From Patiriisocius sp047731265 (GTDB lineage: Bacteria; Bacteroidota; Bacteroidia; Flavobacteriales; Flavobacteriaceae), in assembly GCF_047731265.1 (NCBI RefSeq), contig NZ_CP159835.1, positions 3,162,001 through 3,226,000 of the forward strand: a DNA stretch of 64,000 nt. The letters run 5' to 3'. Shown here piece by piece: positions 34,365-43,194 of the stretch. Position numbers and translations under genes: made by a program. A model generated the notes under the pieces. The model had not been told where the DNA came from. It did no database searches and worked only from the letters and a program-made list of their open reading frames with translations. Position 1 is the stretch's first letter. Every line of letters begins with the position of its first letter.

Positions 34365-34712
34365 ATGAGTTTCCTTACATTTCTTATATTTTTTTCAACC
34401 TTATCATTTATCTTTTTTGGTATTGGATGTTTCGTAACTCCGAAAATGAAATTAGAGTTTAAAAGATATGGACTTGAAAATTACAGGACTACGGTAGGCG
34501 GGTTGCAACTTTTAGGATCATTAGCTTTGCTCTGTGGTTATTTTTATGCTCCCTTTTTACAGGTAATTGGAGCTGGTGGACTTTCGGTTTTAATGGTGTT
34601 GGGTTTTCTAGTAAGGCTTAAAATAAAAGATTCATTTCTACTTTCTGCGCCCTCGTTACTCTACTCAATTATCAATGGCTTTATCTTTTTTAAGGTATTA
34701 TTCGAACTTTAA
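34365..34712 (+). CDS. DoxX-like four-helix membrane protein
   Basis: A 115-residue protein with four hydrophobic helices and the DoxX-like pattern of KMKLEFKRYGLENYRTTVGGLQLLGSLAL followed by RLKIKDS. DoxX-like proteins are small membrane proteins of unclear function, sometimes linked to redox or thiosulfate metabolism. It is convergent with a second DoxX protein gene 11 bases away, with which it shares the FKxYGL element. Confidence 0.7.
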   Translation: MSFLTFLIFFSTLSFIFFGIGCFVTPKMKLEFKRYGLENYRTTVGGLQLLGSLALLCGYFYAPFLQVIGAGGLSVLMVLGFLVRLKIKDSFLLSAPSLLYSIINGFIFFKVLFEL

Positions 34713-34723
34713 AACAGCGGTTT

Positions 34724-35089
34724 TTAAGAACTAAATACAATAAATAGGCAAAGGCATAAAAATAAAAATGCTGGAAATGACTTTTTAAGAGGGTCGTTTA
34801 TCTTTAGATGAACGAGTATAGAACCCGTTAGCAAAATTGCTAGGCCTAACGCAGCTGGTTGTCTAATTTCAGTAAGCCAAATGGATACTAATAAACCTAT
34901 GGCCAAACCCACTTTTAATATTCCTACTACATAACACATCCATACAGGAAGTCCATATACTTTAAATTCCTCTATGATAGTTTTGGCGTTGCCTCCCCTC
35001 CATTGAGTGGGCTTATTGTATTGAAGTAGCCAAACGTTTAAAATACTAAACGCCACGATACATTGTAATGCGATAATGAGATAATCCAT
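34724..35089 (-). CDS. DoxX family membrane protein
   Basis: A 121-residue protein with four helices. The motif IEEFKVYGLPVWMCYVVGILKVGLAIGLL and HLKINDPLKKSFPA are typical of DoxX proteins. It is the last gene of a three-gene unit (CIA30-like, methyltransferase, DoxX) transcribed leftward; the gap to the methyltransferase is 45 bases. The role is unknown. Confidence 0.78.
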   Translation of the reverse strand: MDYLIIALQCIVAFSILNVWLLQYNKPTQWRGGNAKTIIEEFKVYGLPVWMCYVVGILKVGLAIGLLVSIWLTEIRQPAALGLAILLTGSILVHLKINDPLKKSFPAFLFLCLCLFIVFSS

Positions 35090-35134
35090 ACTTGTAATTT
35101 TAAATTTTAATTGTTCTATAAATGCATTTAACTT

Positions 35135-35881
35135 TTACTGTAATTCAAACACCATACAATGTTGCCAAGGAAGATTGTTAATATTTTTAAATAAAACAAA
35201 ACCAGCAGCTTTCATTTCTAAAATAGCTTGTGATTCTGTCATCTTATGAAGTTTTTTAATGGGTACTTTAGGATCTTCACCCCTGTATTCAATAAGGTAA
35301 ATCTTACCTTCTGGGCGTAGGGATTTTTTTATAGACTGTATCATTTCAAAAGGATAGGAGAATTCATGATACACGTCTACCATTAATACTTTGTCTAAAG
35401 TATTTTCAGAAATGTTAACGCTTTGTTCACTCCCTTTAATCACCTTAACGTTCGTAATATCTAGGACTTCTTTTTTCTCATTCATCACAAAAAGCATCTC
35501 ATCCTGTATGTCTACAGCGTAGATGGTACCTTCAGTAGCTAACCCTGCCATTCTAAAAACATGATACCCAGAACCTGCACCTATATCTGCTATCACATCT
35601 GTTGCTTTTATATCCATATTTTGCAAAAGTGTGGTTGCACTTTCTTCTGCCTCGCGCTCTGGTCTCTCCAACCAGTCCATACCTTGAAAACCCATTACAT
35701 GGGCAATCTCGCGTTCCTTATACCATTTACCGGTGCCTAAATAGCTACCATTTTTAAAGGTATAGGGATCATCAACCTGTGTTTCTTGTGCTGTACTTAG
35801 ATTAAAGGAAAATAAATAAAAAAGAATGACTGTAATTTTTATTGTTCCTGACGCACTTTTAAATAGTGAGAACTTGACCAT
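35135..35881 (-). CDS. Class I SAM-dependent methyltransferase with signal peptide
   Basis: From the ATG at 35881 about 248 residues. The first ~30 are a signal-peptide-like segment (IKITVILFYLFSFNLSTAQ) and the rest a methyltransferase: motif I VIADIGAGSGYH, AVDIQDEML (motif post-I), VLMVDVYHEFSYP (motif IV) and RPEGKIYLIEYRGED (post-motif). SAM is not known in the periplasm, so either the segment is an anchor or the enzyme works unusually. An upstream ATG at 35917 only extends the N-terminus. The neighbours are CIA30-like and DoxX proteins. Confidence 0.82.
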   Translation of the reverse strand: MVKFSLFKSASGTIKITVILFYLFSFNLSTAQETQVDDPYTFKNGSYLGTGKWYKEREIAHVMGFQGMDWLERPEREAEESATTLLQNMDIKATDVIADIGAGSGYHVFRMAGLATEGTIYAVDIQDEMLFVMNEKKEVLDITNVKVIKGSEQSVNISENTLDKVLMVDVYHEFSYPFEMIQSIKKSLRPEGKIYLIEYRGEDPKVPIKKLHKMTESQAILEMKAAGFVLFKNINNLPWQHCMVFELQ

Positions 35882-35931
35882 TTTTAATTTCTTTATTCTG
35901 AGGGCTTTATTAATCATTAATTCTGAAACAA

Positions 35932-36468
35932 TTACTCCACATAAATTTTTTCAATTTCAAGCTCAAAAGACTCCTTCGTTTTATTGCCAATAAGAATTGC
36001 TATTTCTTCCATAACAGAACCCGAATAATTAGGCTTATCTAATGTATACCCCCTATAACTAGGATAAAATTGATCTAACGGAATTTCTACAGTCTCCCAC
36101 TCACCCGTTGTTTCAAAAACTTTAATATAAGAAAAACGTTGAGACCGATTATCTTTAATTCTGAATTGGTATGACTTACCATCTCCCTTCAATACTACTT
36201 TTATCGTCTTAAAGTTAGAAACATCAACCACCTCAAAATTGTGCCGAATGCTCGAAAAGCCTCCGTTGTTTTCGGTCCTCACGGTTCCTGTATAAAGTAG
36301 GTTTTTAGCATTATTTAGGTTTAAATCACCTTGAGACAAACCTCCCATAACACCGTCATCGACTACATACCAATTAGTCATACCTATTTCGTTCTTGAAA
36401 TCTGAAATTACAAGGGTATCGTTTTGAAACATAAAACTTACTATTAAAAGTGTTATAAAAGCTTTCAT
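35932..36468 (-). CDS. CIA30 family protein (NDUFAF1-like beta domain)
   Basis: About 178 residues from the ATG at 36468 with a short signal peptide (MKAFITLLIVSFMF). The beta-jelly-roll CIA30 signature is clear: WYVVDDGVMGGLSQG, NNGGFSSIRH and QFRIKDNR, WETVEIPLDQFYPSYRG. The mitochondrial relative assists complex I assembly; bacterial members carry a similar carbohydrate-binding-like fold with unknown ligand. The downstream methyltransferase gene begins 50 bases later, so the two are probably co-transcribed. Confidence 0.88.
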   Translation of the reverse strand: MKAFITLLIVSFMFQNDTLVISDFKNEIGMTNWYVVDDGVMGGLSQGDLNLNNAKNLLYTGTVRTENNGGFSSIRHNFEVVDVSNFKTIKVVLKGDGKSYQFRIKDNRSQRFSYIKVFETTGEWETVEIPLDQFYPSYRGYTLDKPNYSGSVMEEIAILIGNKTKESFELEIEKIYVE

Positions 36469-36710
36469 AATTTTGTAAAAACAAAAATAATTAACATTAG
36501 ACAAAATACCCGTTCCATTAACTAAACCTTATAATTTTGAACAAACAGTAGCCTATTAGGCTCCTACCGCTACTTCATACTATAACAATAAAAGAATTCC
36601 TCTTATTAATTTACAAAAAATTAATTACTTAGTAAAAAAAATCACCCTTCTTTTACATTTGTTTGACACTCTAAATAGCAATCTTTCTTAAATTTACTGA
36701 AATTAGAAAA

Positions 36711-37316
36711 ATGAAAAGTCCATCCCATCTCTCAAAATACCTCTTTATAGTATCTCTGTTATTGTGAGTAGTGGGAATGTCTCAAGGCTTACAAATAGTG
36801 TCTATTTTAGAGGCCGATTCTTTATGGAGGAAAGAGATTATCAAACTCCCAGTAGAATGGACACCTAACATAACTATTAACGGTTTTGAAGAATTGCGCT
36901 TTGCTTCGGGCTGGTCTGGTGTTAATAGCGATCAATTTTGGTCTTATGCACTCGCTTGGGATATAAAAGCTACCGCTCCATTACCATACAAAGAAATAGA
37001 ACTAAACCTTGAAAATTATTTTGATGGTCTGATGAAACCCAACCATTGGGCTGCGTCATTTCCTGAACCCTTAGTTCTATTTATAAAACCTATAAAACAA
37101 AATACTCCAAATTGTTTTCAAAGGGAAATGGAATATTTTGATGGTTTTCATACCGGAAAAGTAATGACCGAAAATATTATGGCGGAACAATTTTACTGCA
37201 AAGAAACAGGAAAAACGGTTGTTGTTTTTAGGATTTCTCCCAAAGCACTTGAGCATCCTATCTGGGCTGAACTTGCTTCTATTAAAAAAAAACCTGCTCA
37301 TTGTGGATCACAATAA
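36711..37316 (+). pseudogene. Small secreted protein gene with TGA in the signal peptide
   Basis: From ATG 36711 the frame encodes MKSPSHLSKYLFIVSLLL, then TGA (36765-36767), then VVGMSQG and a 175-residue domain open to 37316. The pieces join into one ideal signal peptide plus mature domain, so the TGA is a point nonsense mutation within it. The domain has FASGWSGVNSDQFWSYALAW, LENYFDGLM and FRISPKALEHPIWAEL; a second, more decayed member of the same family lies at 46372-46806. Restart at the GTG at 36771 would give a protein without export signal. The family is unknown to me. Confidence 0.65.
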
Positions 37317-37339
37317 CAAAGTGCTGCAAATATATACTA

Positions 37340-39370
37340 CTACCAGATCTTAATTCGCTCCTCCTCTGTTCTGTAGTTTGTTTCGCCTTCCTTCACATCA
37401 AATGCCTCATAAAAAGGAGTAAAGTTCATTAAAGGCCCATTAACACGCCAAATTGGAGGTGAATGCGTGTCTGTTGTTACATAATTCCGAAGATACGCTT
37501 CCCGTGTTTTAACCCGCCAAATACGAGCAATAGATAAAAAGAACCGCTGGTCTGGCGAATAACCTCCTATTTTAGTAGTATCCTGTCCTTGTTCAGTCGT
37601 TTTGAACGCATCATACGCAATGGCTATTCCACCATTGTCTGCCGTGTTTTCTCCTACCGTTAATGCTCCATTTAAATGAACACTATCCAATACTGTAAAT
37701 GCACTATACTGGTCAATGATGCCTTGCGTCTTCGCTTTAAATTTTGTAAAATCTGTTTCTGTCCACCAATTTGATATGTTCCCATTTTTATCATATTGCG
37801 CACCTTGATCGTCAAAAGCGTGCGTAAACTCGTGGCCTATAACCATTCCTATTCCACCATAATTAACAGCATCATCCGCATATAAATCGAAATAAGGTGA
37901 TTGTAAGATGCCTGCTGGAAATACGATTTCGTTTAAAGAAGGATTATAATAGGCGGTTACCGTAGATGGTGTTGTGTGCCATTGATCTCTATTAGGCGCT
38001 TTATTGAGCTGTTTGATTTCGTATTCGTATTCACTTTGACGTAAGGCTACTATGTTTTCAAAAAACTGTTCTCGATCTATTTCAACATCATAGGTTCTCC
38101 AAACATCAGGATAGCCTATTTTTTTACTTATTGCCCAAAGTTTCTCTTTCGCTTTTACCTTGGTACTATCGCTCATCCATTCTAGCTTTTCAATTCGCTT
38201 TTCTAAGGTTTTTTGAAAGTTGTTAACCAGTGCTAATGCTCGTTTTTTAGCATCTTCATTAAAGTAACGCTTTACATACAGTTGCCCAAGAGCAAAACCT
38301 ATTTGCTGGTCCACACGACGCGTCATTTGTTCCGCTCGAGGTTGCTGTTTATCTTGACCCGATAGTACTTTTGAATATGCAAACGTAGCGTCTTGGAAAG
38401 GTTTGCTTAAAATATCTGCGTGTGATCCAATAGAATTGACTTTTAAATACACTTTCCAATCCTTTAATGGAACAGATTTTAACATTCCATTTAAAGTATC
38501 ATAATACGCAGGTTGATTAACATCTACTGAATCTACAGGTGCCGCTAAAATTTCTAACATATTGCTCCAACCAATAGCTTCTTGTCTTGTGTTTAAAGCT
38601 CCCACCGAAAATTTGTTGTAATTTTCTTGAACATTTCTTCGTTCTACATTTGTTTTATGAGACTTGGCTAGTTGCTTCTCTATCTCATATACGGTGGTTG
38701 CTTGTTCTTTTGCATTGGTATCTCCCACCAATGCAAACATTGTTGTAAGGTATTTTATGTATGCCTCTTGAATAGTTTTTACGGAAGGGTCTTCACTAAA
38801 ATAATAATCCCGGTCTGGCAATCCTAATCCAATCTGCGTGACATTTAGAATATTGAGCGTACTATTTTTTTGATCAGGGGAAACATATGGGTAGACTAAA
38901 GAATAATCGCCAGATTTTATTTGAGTAGCAACAAACTCCATCATTGATGGAACATCTGAAATTGCCTCGATTCTTTCAAAAATAGGTTTTATGGGAGCGG
39001 CGCCTCTTTGGTCAATCACCAAAGTATCCATGCCCGAAGCATAAAAATCTCCCACTTTCTGTTCAATACTTCCTTTAGGATGTTCTTCTTTAGATACTTC
39101 ATTTAAAATATTCTTTAAGAGCTCTTGCTGCGGAATATTCAAGAATCGGTAAGCCCCTACCCCTATTTGGTCGTCAGCAATAACCGCATTCTCATACCAG
39201 GATTTATTTACGTGATTAAAGAAATTGTCGCCAGGCTGAATGGCAGTTGTTATGCCATCAAAAACGACTGTTTTATCTTCGGTTGAAGGTGCTATTTTGT
39301 CAGAGGTGTTTTCGTTTTTGCAAGAAAACATAGTGATGGTTAGTACTGAAATAAATACTAGATTTTTCAT
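37340..39370 (-). CDS. M13 family zinc metallopeptidase lipoprotein (neprilysin/PepO-like)
   Basis: A 676-residue protein with lipobox MFSC (Cys17). The two M13 active-site motifs are present: HEFTH (513-517) and GENTADNGG (573-581, third zinc ligand Glu574). NAFY-like substrate residues appear as TAYYNPSLNEIVFPAG. Vertebrate relatives cleave peptides; bacterial ones process extracellular oligopeptides. The C-terminus RIKIW keeps the terminal Trp of the family. The location is probably the outer membrane or periplasm. It is monocistronic and convergent with the signal-peptide pseudogene. Confidence 0.95.
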   Translation of the reverse strand: MKNLVFISVLTITMFSCKNENTSDKIAPSTEDKTVVFDGITTAIQPGDNFFNHVNKSWYENAVIADDQIGVGAYRFLNIPQQELLKNILNEVSKEEHPKGSIEQKVGDFYASGMDTLVIDQRGAAPIKPIFERIEAISDVPSMMEFVATQIKSGDYSLVYPYVSPDQKNSTLNILNVTQIGLGLPDRDYYFSEDPSVKTIQEAYIKYLTTMFALVGDTNAKEQATTVYEIEKQLAKSHKTNVERRNVQENYNKFSVGALNTRQEAIGWSNMLEILAAPVDSVDVNQPAYYDTLNGMLKSVPLKDWKVYLKVNSIGSHADILSKPFQDATFAYSKVLSGQDKQQPRAEQMTRRVDQQIGFALGQLYVKRYFNEDAKKRALALVNNFQKTLEKRIEKLEWMSDSTKVKAKEKLWAISKKIGYPDVWRTYDVEIDREQFFENIVALRQSEYEYEIKQLNKAPNRDQWHTTPSTVTAYYNPSLNEIVFPAGILQSPYFDLYADDAVNYGGIGMVIGHEFTHAFDDQGAQYDKNGNISNWWTETDFTKFKAKTQGIIDQYSAFTVLDSVHLNGALTVGENTADNGGIAIAYDAFKTTEQGQDTTKIGGYSPDQRFFLSIARIWRVKTREAYLRNYVTTDTHSPPIWRVNGPLMNFTPFYEAFDVKEGETNYRTEEERIKIW

Positions 39371-39580
39371 TATGATTATAGTTGAATCTCAAATATAGTC
39401 ATTAAAAAGCAAGGTTTTAAAGCGGTGTTCCGAAATGTAACACGCTAAAGTGATTTAAGTACCGAATCTTCAACATAAAGATCATGACCAACTTAAGAAT
39501 TGGTCTTTCTTCTCCGTTCTTTCAGTATCCGCCTACCGCCATAACTTTAGTGGCGGAGCAAGTGTTCTTATTTCTGTATA

Positions 39581-40918
39581 CTAGCGCTTTTTCTTCTTTG
39601 AAACTTCTTCCTTAGCAACCACTGTTTTTGTTTGGTTTAGATGATGTGCCAGAACTTTATCCACCAACTCGTCTTTTGTGAGATGGTGAAAAATAGTCTT
39701 GATGGAAGTTTTAAAATCTTCAGAAATATGGTGATTCGGTTTGGTTTTGAAGATTTGTTTTGCCCATAGTTTGGCATTATTCTCTTCAATTGAAAGTGTA
39801 TCTGCTTTTGGCATTTCAGAAAAAGTAATGCCTAATTCATCTTCTAAATCTGGGATATCAGCCACCTCTTCTTGTTGTATCACACTTACTGAAAGTCCTG
39901 TAGCTCCGGCTCTAGCGGTTCTACCACTTCTATGAACATAGGCATCATAAGTGTCTGGTAAATGGTATTGTATCACGTAGGTAATTTCCTTTACATCAAT
40001 CCCCCTTGCAGCAAGATCTGTTGCTACTAGAATGTTGATATGACCTTCTCTAAACTGCGCCATAATTCTATCACGAATTCCTTGTGTTAAGCTTCCGTGG
40101 ATTGCTCCTGAAGAAAACTTATGGATAGCAAGATTTTTAGCAAGCTTATTTACCGCAGCTTTTGTTTTACAAAATATAATACCGCGTTGCCCCTCTTTAG
40201 AACTTAAAAAGTGCATCAACACGTTTAACTTCTCCTCTGGTTTCACCACCACATATTGATGATCAATTCCCTGATGGCCTAACGTAGCCATATCAACCTC
40301 GATATGTACTATATTTTTTGATAAGTAGTTTTGAACAAGCTGCTTTATCTCTCCAGACAGGGTGGCCGTAAAGAGGAACGTTCTGCGTTTTTTAGGAAGG
40401 CCACTAATAATGGTATCCAATCCTTCTTTTAAAATCGTTACCATTTCATCTGCCTCATCAATTACGAGATACGAGGCGTTTGTAATAGAGACTGCTTTTC
40501 TTTCAATCAAATCGATTAATCGTCCCGGAGTTGCTACTATAATATGAGTGGGCTCTTTTAGACGCTCAATTTGAGGTTTGATTGGAATTCCTCCACAAAC
40601 AGATGCTATGGAAATTTCAGGTTTGTGAACGGCAAAATCGCATAAATTTTTATGAATCTGTTGGCCGAGTTCTCGCGTAGGTGCTAAAACAATGGCTTGA
40701 ACATCATTATTATCTACAGAAATATGCTGCAATAAGGGCAATCCAAATGCAGCCGTTTTACCTGTCCCAGTTTTCGCTATACCGACAACATCTTCCTTTT
40801 GGCTTAAGATTACAGGGATTGTTTTTACTTGAATATCTGAAGGAACTAAAATATCCAATGCTTTTAAGCCTTTAATTAAAAAAGGGTCCACTCCTAAACT
40901 TGAAAATGTCTTTGCCAT
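39581..40918 (-). CDS. DEAD-box RNA helicase
   Basis: A 445-residue helicase with all motifs: Q motif (PSDIQVKTIP), Walker A AKTGTGKT, PTRELGQQ, TPGR, DEAD in VIDEADEM, a motif III TATLSG, ARGIDV and HRSGRTARAG. The C-terminus is short and basic (SKKKKR), suited to RNA binding. It is the first of two DEAD-box genes around a cold-shock gene group, consistent with a role in ribosome assembly or mRNA turnover at low temperature. Not assignable to RhlE or CsdA specifically. Confidence 0.95.
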   Translation of the reverse strand: MAKTFSSLGVDPFLIKGLKALDILVPSDIQVKTIPVILSQKEDVVGIAKTGTGKTAAFGLPLLQHISVDNNDVQAIVLAPTRELGQQIHKNLCDFAVHKPEISIASVCGGIPIKPQIERLKEPTHIIVATPGRLIDLIERKAVSITNASYLVIDEADEMVTILKEGLDTIISGLPKKRRTFLFTATLSGEIKQLVQNYLSKNIVHIEVDMATLGHQGIDHQYVVVKPEEKLNVLMHFLSSKEGQRGIIFCKTKAAVNKLAKNLAIHKFSSGAIHGSLTQGIRDRIMAQFREGHINILVATDLAARGIDVKEITYVIQYHLPDTYDAYVHRSGRTARAGATGLSVSVIQQEEVADIPDLEDELGITFSEMPKADTLSIEENNAKLWAKQIFKTKPNHHISEDFKTSIKTIFHHLTKDELVDKVLAHHLNQTKTVVAKEEVSKKKKR

Positions 40919-41054
40919 AAATGAATTTATTATATTATACTATTGCCTTTTTTTATTTTACTATTCAAGACATAGGCTCAATTACATTTTTTTGGAATTT
41001 GAGTTCTTGGTATTTGATGTTTTATTGCTTCGAAATTTCACTTAAAGTCTTTTA

Positions 41055-41504
41055 TTAAACTTCTTGAAGAATTCGTTTTGACTTTCGGTACATAAACTTA
41101 GGATAGATACTCCTTTTTGCAAAACGGTTTAAATTACCCGCATTAACCATTTTATGATATATTGTTTTTGTAATACCAAAATATTCATAGGTCGTACCAT
41201 CTGTAAAAGTGATTTCTAGTATTAAACCTTTGTGCTGGTAATCTGCAATGGCTGAATTTGTAATCGTCTCTGTATACTCAGGGAGGTTCTTTTCTTTAGT
41301 TTCTGGAGCCATGCTCACTAAAAAATGATATCCATCTATGATTCTTCTGCTTTGGATTTCTGCTTCTTCTTGTTTCGGATCACCATCCTGAAATTTATCT
41401 GGATGCCATTCTTTAACTAGGTTTCGGTAACTCTTCTTAAGTATTTTGAGGTCTATTTCTTTCTCTATACCAAATAATTTCTTGTACTCGTTTATGCGCT
41501 TCAT
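41055..41504 (-). CDS. J-domain plus KTSC-domain protein
   Basis: About 149 residues from the ATG at 41504 (the upstream ATG at 41561 adds 19 basic residues). Residues 1-55 resemble a J domain with the HPDK motif (KEWHPDKF), which stimulates Hsp70 ATPase. Residues 85-145 form a KTSC domain (SAIADYQHKGLILEITFTDGTTYEYFG), a small domain often fused to RNA- or tRNA-related enzymes. The fusion suggests delivery of DnaK to an RNA-associated target. It lies within the cold-shock neighbourhood. Confidence 0.8.
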   Translation of the reverse strand: MKRINEYKKLFGIEKEIDLKILKKSYRNLVKEWHPDKFQDGDPKQEEAEIQSRRIIDGYHFLVSMAPETKEKNLPEYTETITNSAIADYQHKGLILEITFTDGTTYEYFGITKTIYHKMVNAGNLNRFAKRSIYPKFMYRKSKRILQEV

Positions 41505-41570
41505 AATAAGGGCTTTTATTAGGGCGCGAAAATACTTCTTTTTAATGAATATAAATTTCATATCAAAGAT

Positions 41571-41771
41571 TTAAAAGAACCCGTGAAAAATTAGGAATAA
41601 ATTTGACTGAGGCAAATGGTATAATTGAGGTTTTTTTTGAGTGTAAGGATAGCGTAAAAAGGCTTTTATATTTACTGCGCTCCACCTTTTGTTTCCTTCA
41701 AGAAGGTCAAGTATTACTTCGTTATCTTTTCTAATCTCATCGATTAATCCTGATACCTCTCCATTATACAA
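41571..41771 (-). pseudogene. C-terminal fragment of a cold-shock protein gene
   Basis: The minus strand reads EVSGLIDEIRKDNEVILDLLEGNKRWSAVNIKAF, clearly the C-terminal half of CspA (SGLIDEIREGDEVxFDLQEGNKGLNAVNVKV). The RNP motifs are missing and the frame continues into an unrelated tail (LRYPYTQKKPQ). It is fused upstream to an unrelated membrane ORF, so recombination or decay removed the first half. Confidence 0.8.
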
Positions 41772-41941
41772 AACAGAAGGTTACTTATTACCGCTATGAA
41801 CCCATAAAGATGTTTACTCATCTCAATATCATTTTCTACCCTTATTATAATCAACAAGATCATTGGTATTAATATCATTAGACAGCTTTTTAATTTTGAT
41901 GTTCCAAAAAGTGTTGTCTCTATCTTTCTTTGTTTTTTCAA
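41744..41941 (-). CDS. Short hydrophobic ORF, possibly a remnant
   Basis: A 65-residue frame with two hydrophobic segments (CLMILIPMILLIIIRV and LYGFIAVISNLLFCIM). The same frame is open upstream for about 45 more codons, including GVIIAALIAILF, but lacks a start codon before an in-frame stop. It overlaps the csp fragment at its 3' end. It may be the tail of a decayed membrane protein gene. Confidence 0.35.
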   Translation of the reverse strand: MKKQRKIETTLFGTSKLKSCLMILIPMILLIIIRVENDIEMSKHLYGFIAVISNLLFCIMERYQD

Positions 41942-42157
41942 AAATAAAATGGCTATTAATGCGGCTATAATAACGCCGCTACCTTCTAGAATAACAGATG
42001 TTAAGATGTAAATACAAGTGGGTAATTGCTTTGGGGTAGGTTGAATATAAAAACATCTAACCTAAAAATATTTGATAACGTAATTGCTATGAAGACAAAC
42101 ACTGTCACTCTTTGCTTTCCAATAAATTATATTTTTATTTGGAAATGCTATAATAAA

Positions 42158-42183
42158 AAAGCCCATCGATTAAGACGGGCTTT
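42158..42183. terminator. Terminator after the second cspA
   Basis: Stem AAAGCCC(A)TC / GA(C)GGGCTTT with short loop, 25 bases after the csp stop on the minus strand. It closely resembles the hairpin at 10308-10337 downstream of the other cspA, so gene and terminator were duplicated together. Confidence 0.7.
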
Positions 42184-42207
42184 ACTTGAAAATATCGTGA
42201 TGCGATA

Positions 42208-42399
42208 TTAAACAACTTTTACGTTTACCGCGTTCAATCCTTTGTTTCCTTCTTGAAGGTCAAATGTTACTTCGTCACCTTCTCTAATCTCATCGATTAA
42301 TCCTGTTACGTGCACAAAATGATCTTTCTCAACTCCTTCTTCAGTGATAAAACCGAATCCTTTTGTGTCGTTGAAAAACTTTACTGTTCCTTTGCTCAT
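42208..42399 (-). CDS. Cold-shock protein, CspA family (second copy)
   Basis: A 63-residue protein differing from the copy at 10359 in only a few residues (for example VEKDHFVHVTG, DEVTFDLQ, VKVV end). RNP1 KGFGFIT and RNP2 DHFVHVT are intact. The gene lies between a long CSD protein and a csp fragment. The duplicated terminator supports a recent common origin of the two genes. Confidence 0.97.
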   Translation of the reverse strand: MSKGTVKFFNDTKGFGFITEEGVEKDHFVHVTGLIDEIREGDEVTFDLQEGNKGLNAVNVKVV

Positions 42400-42525
42400 T
42401 GTATTATAATTTAATGTATTAATATTCAGTAGTAGTCAAAGTTGATTCCAGGTAATTATTTGAGTTTATCATTTTCAAACTTTTTAGCCCAGTACTTTGT
42501 CTAAAAAAATTGCTGCGTAAAAAAT

Positions 42526-42987
42526 TTACTTAACAAGTTTTACCCTAACCGCATTCATCCCGCGAGTTCCTTTCTCTAATTCAAATGAAACTAAGTTACC
42601 TTCAGTAATGTCATCTATAAGTCCGCTCACGTGGCAAAAGTACTTTTCCTTATTTACAGCGTCTATAATAAAACCGAAGCCTTTGGACGAATCATAAAAG
42701 TCTACTGTTCCCGTTCGTACTGGATCAAATTCTTCTTTTTCAGAATCATCTTTCTTTGGGATTCCAAGAATGATGTCTTCTGCTTCTACTTCTACCTTCA
42801 TAGTAGGATCTGGTGGAGTATCTACTAAATTGCCTAAATGATCTACATAAGCAAATTCAATTCCACTAGTTCCGTTTTCAGCTCTATCAACCTTGCGAGC
42901 CTCCATCTTCTTTCGTTTATCCTCACGCTTTTTTAAACGCTTTTTCTCTTTTTCTGATTTATTAAATGTTTGCTGTGATTTTGCCAT
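42526..42987 (-). CDS. Long cold-shock-domain protein with basic N-terminal arm
   Basis: A 153-residue protein. Residues 1-40 are a strongly basic helix (KSEKEKKRLKKREDKRKKMEARK), followed by a flexible acidic linker, and residues 90-153 form a cold-shock domain with DSSKGFGFII (RNP1) and KYFCHVSGL (RNP2). The basic arm resembles tails of DEAD-box helicases and probably binds RNA or ribosomes. It lies between cspA and a DEAD-box helicase gene, all on the minus strand. Confidence 0.9.
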   Translation of the reverse strand: MAKSQQTFNKSEKEKKRLKKREDKRKKMEARKVDRAENGTSGIEFAYVDHLGNLVDTPPDPTMKVEVEAEDIILGIPKKDDSEKEEFDPVRTGTVDFYDSSKGFGFIIDAVNKEKYFCHVSGLIDDITEGNLVSFELEKGTRGMNAVRVKLVK

Positions 42988-43194
42988 TCTATTCTTGAAA
43001 AATTATTTTTTTATAAAGATAACTACATTCTTGCTCAACTAAAACTACTTTTTCTCTAAATGCCAAAACTCGCACTATTTTTCTTAAAAATGATGATTAA
43101 ACTCATCTTTTTGACACAAAATTAGTCTTTAAATTAATTTTAAGTGCATCGAACTAAGCTAGTAGAGGAAGAAAGTAGCGTCTGAATTTGTGCA

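Noticed and set aside
29788..36767. TGA as a sense codon (recoding or selenocysteine)
   Set aside because: Two single-TGA genes exist, but many normal genes end in TGA here and the other pseudogenes also contain TAA and TAG; no SECIS-like element or Sec machinery is visible. Nonsense mutation is simpler.
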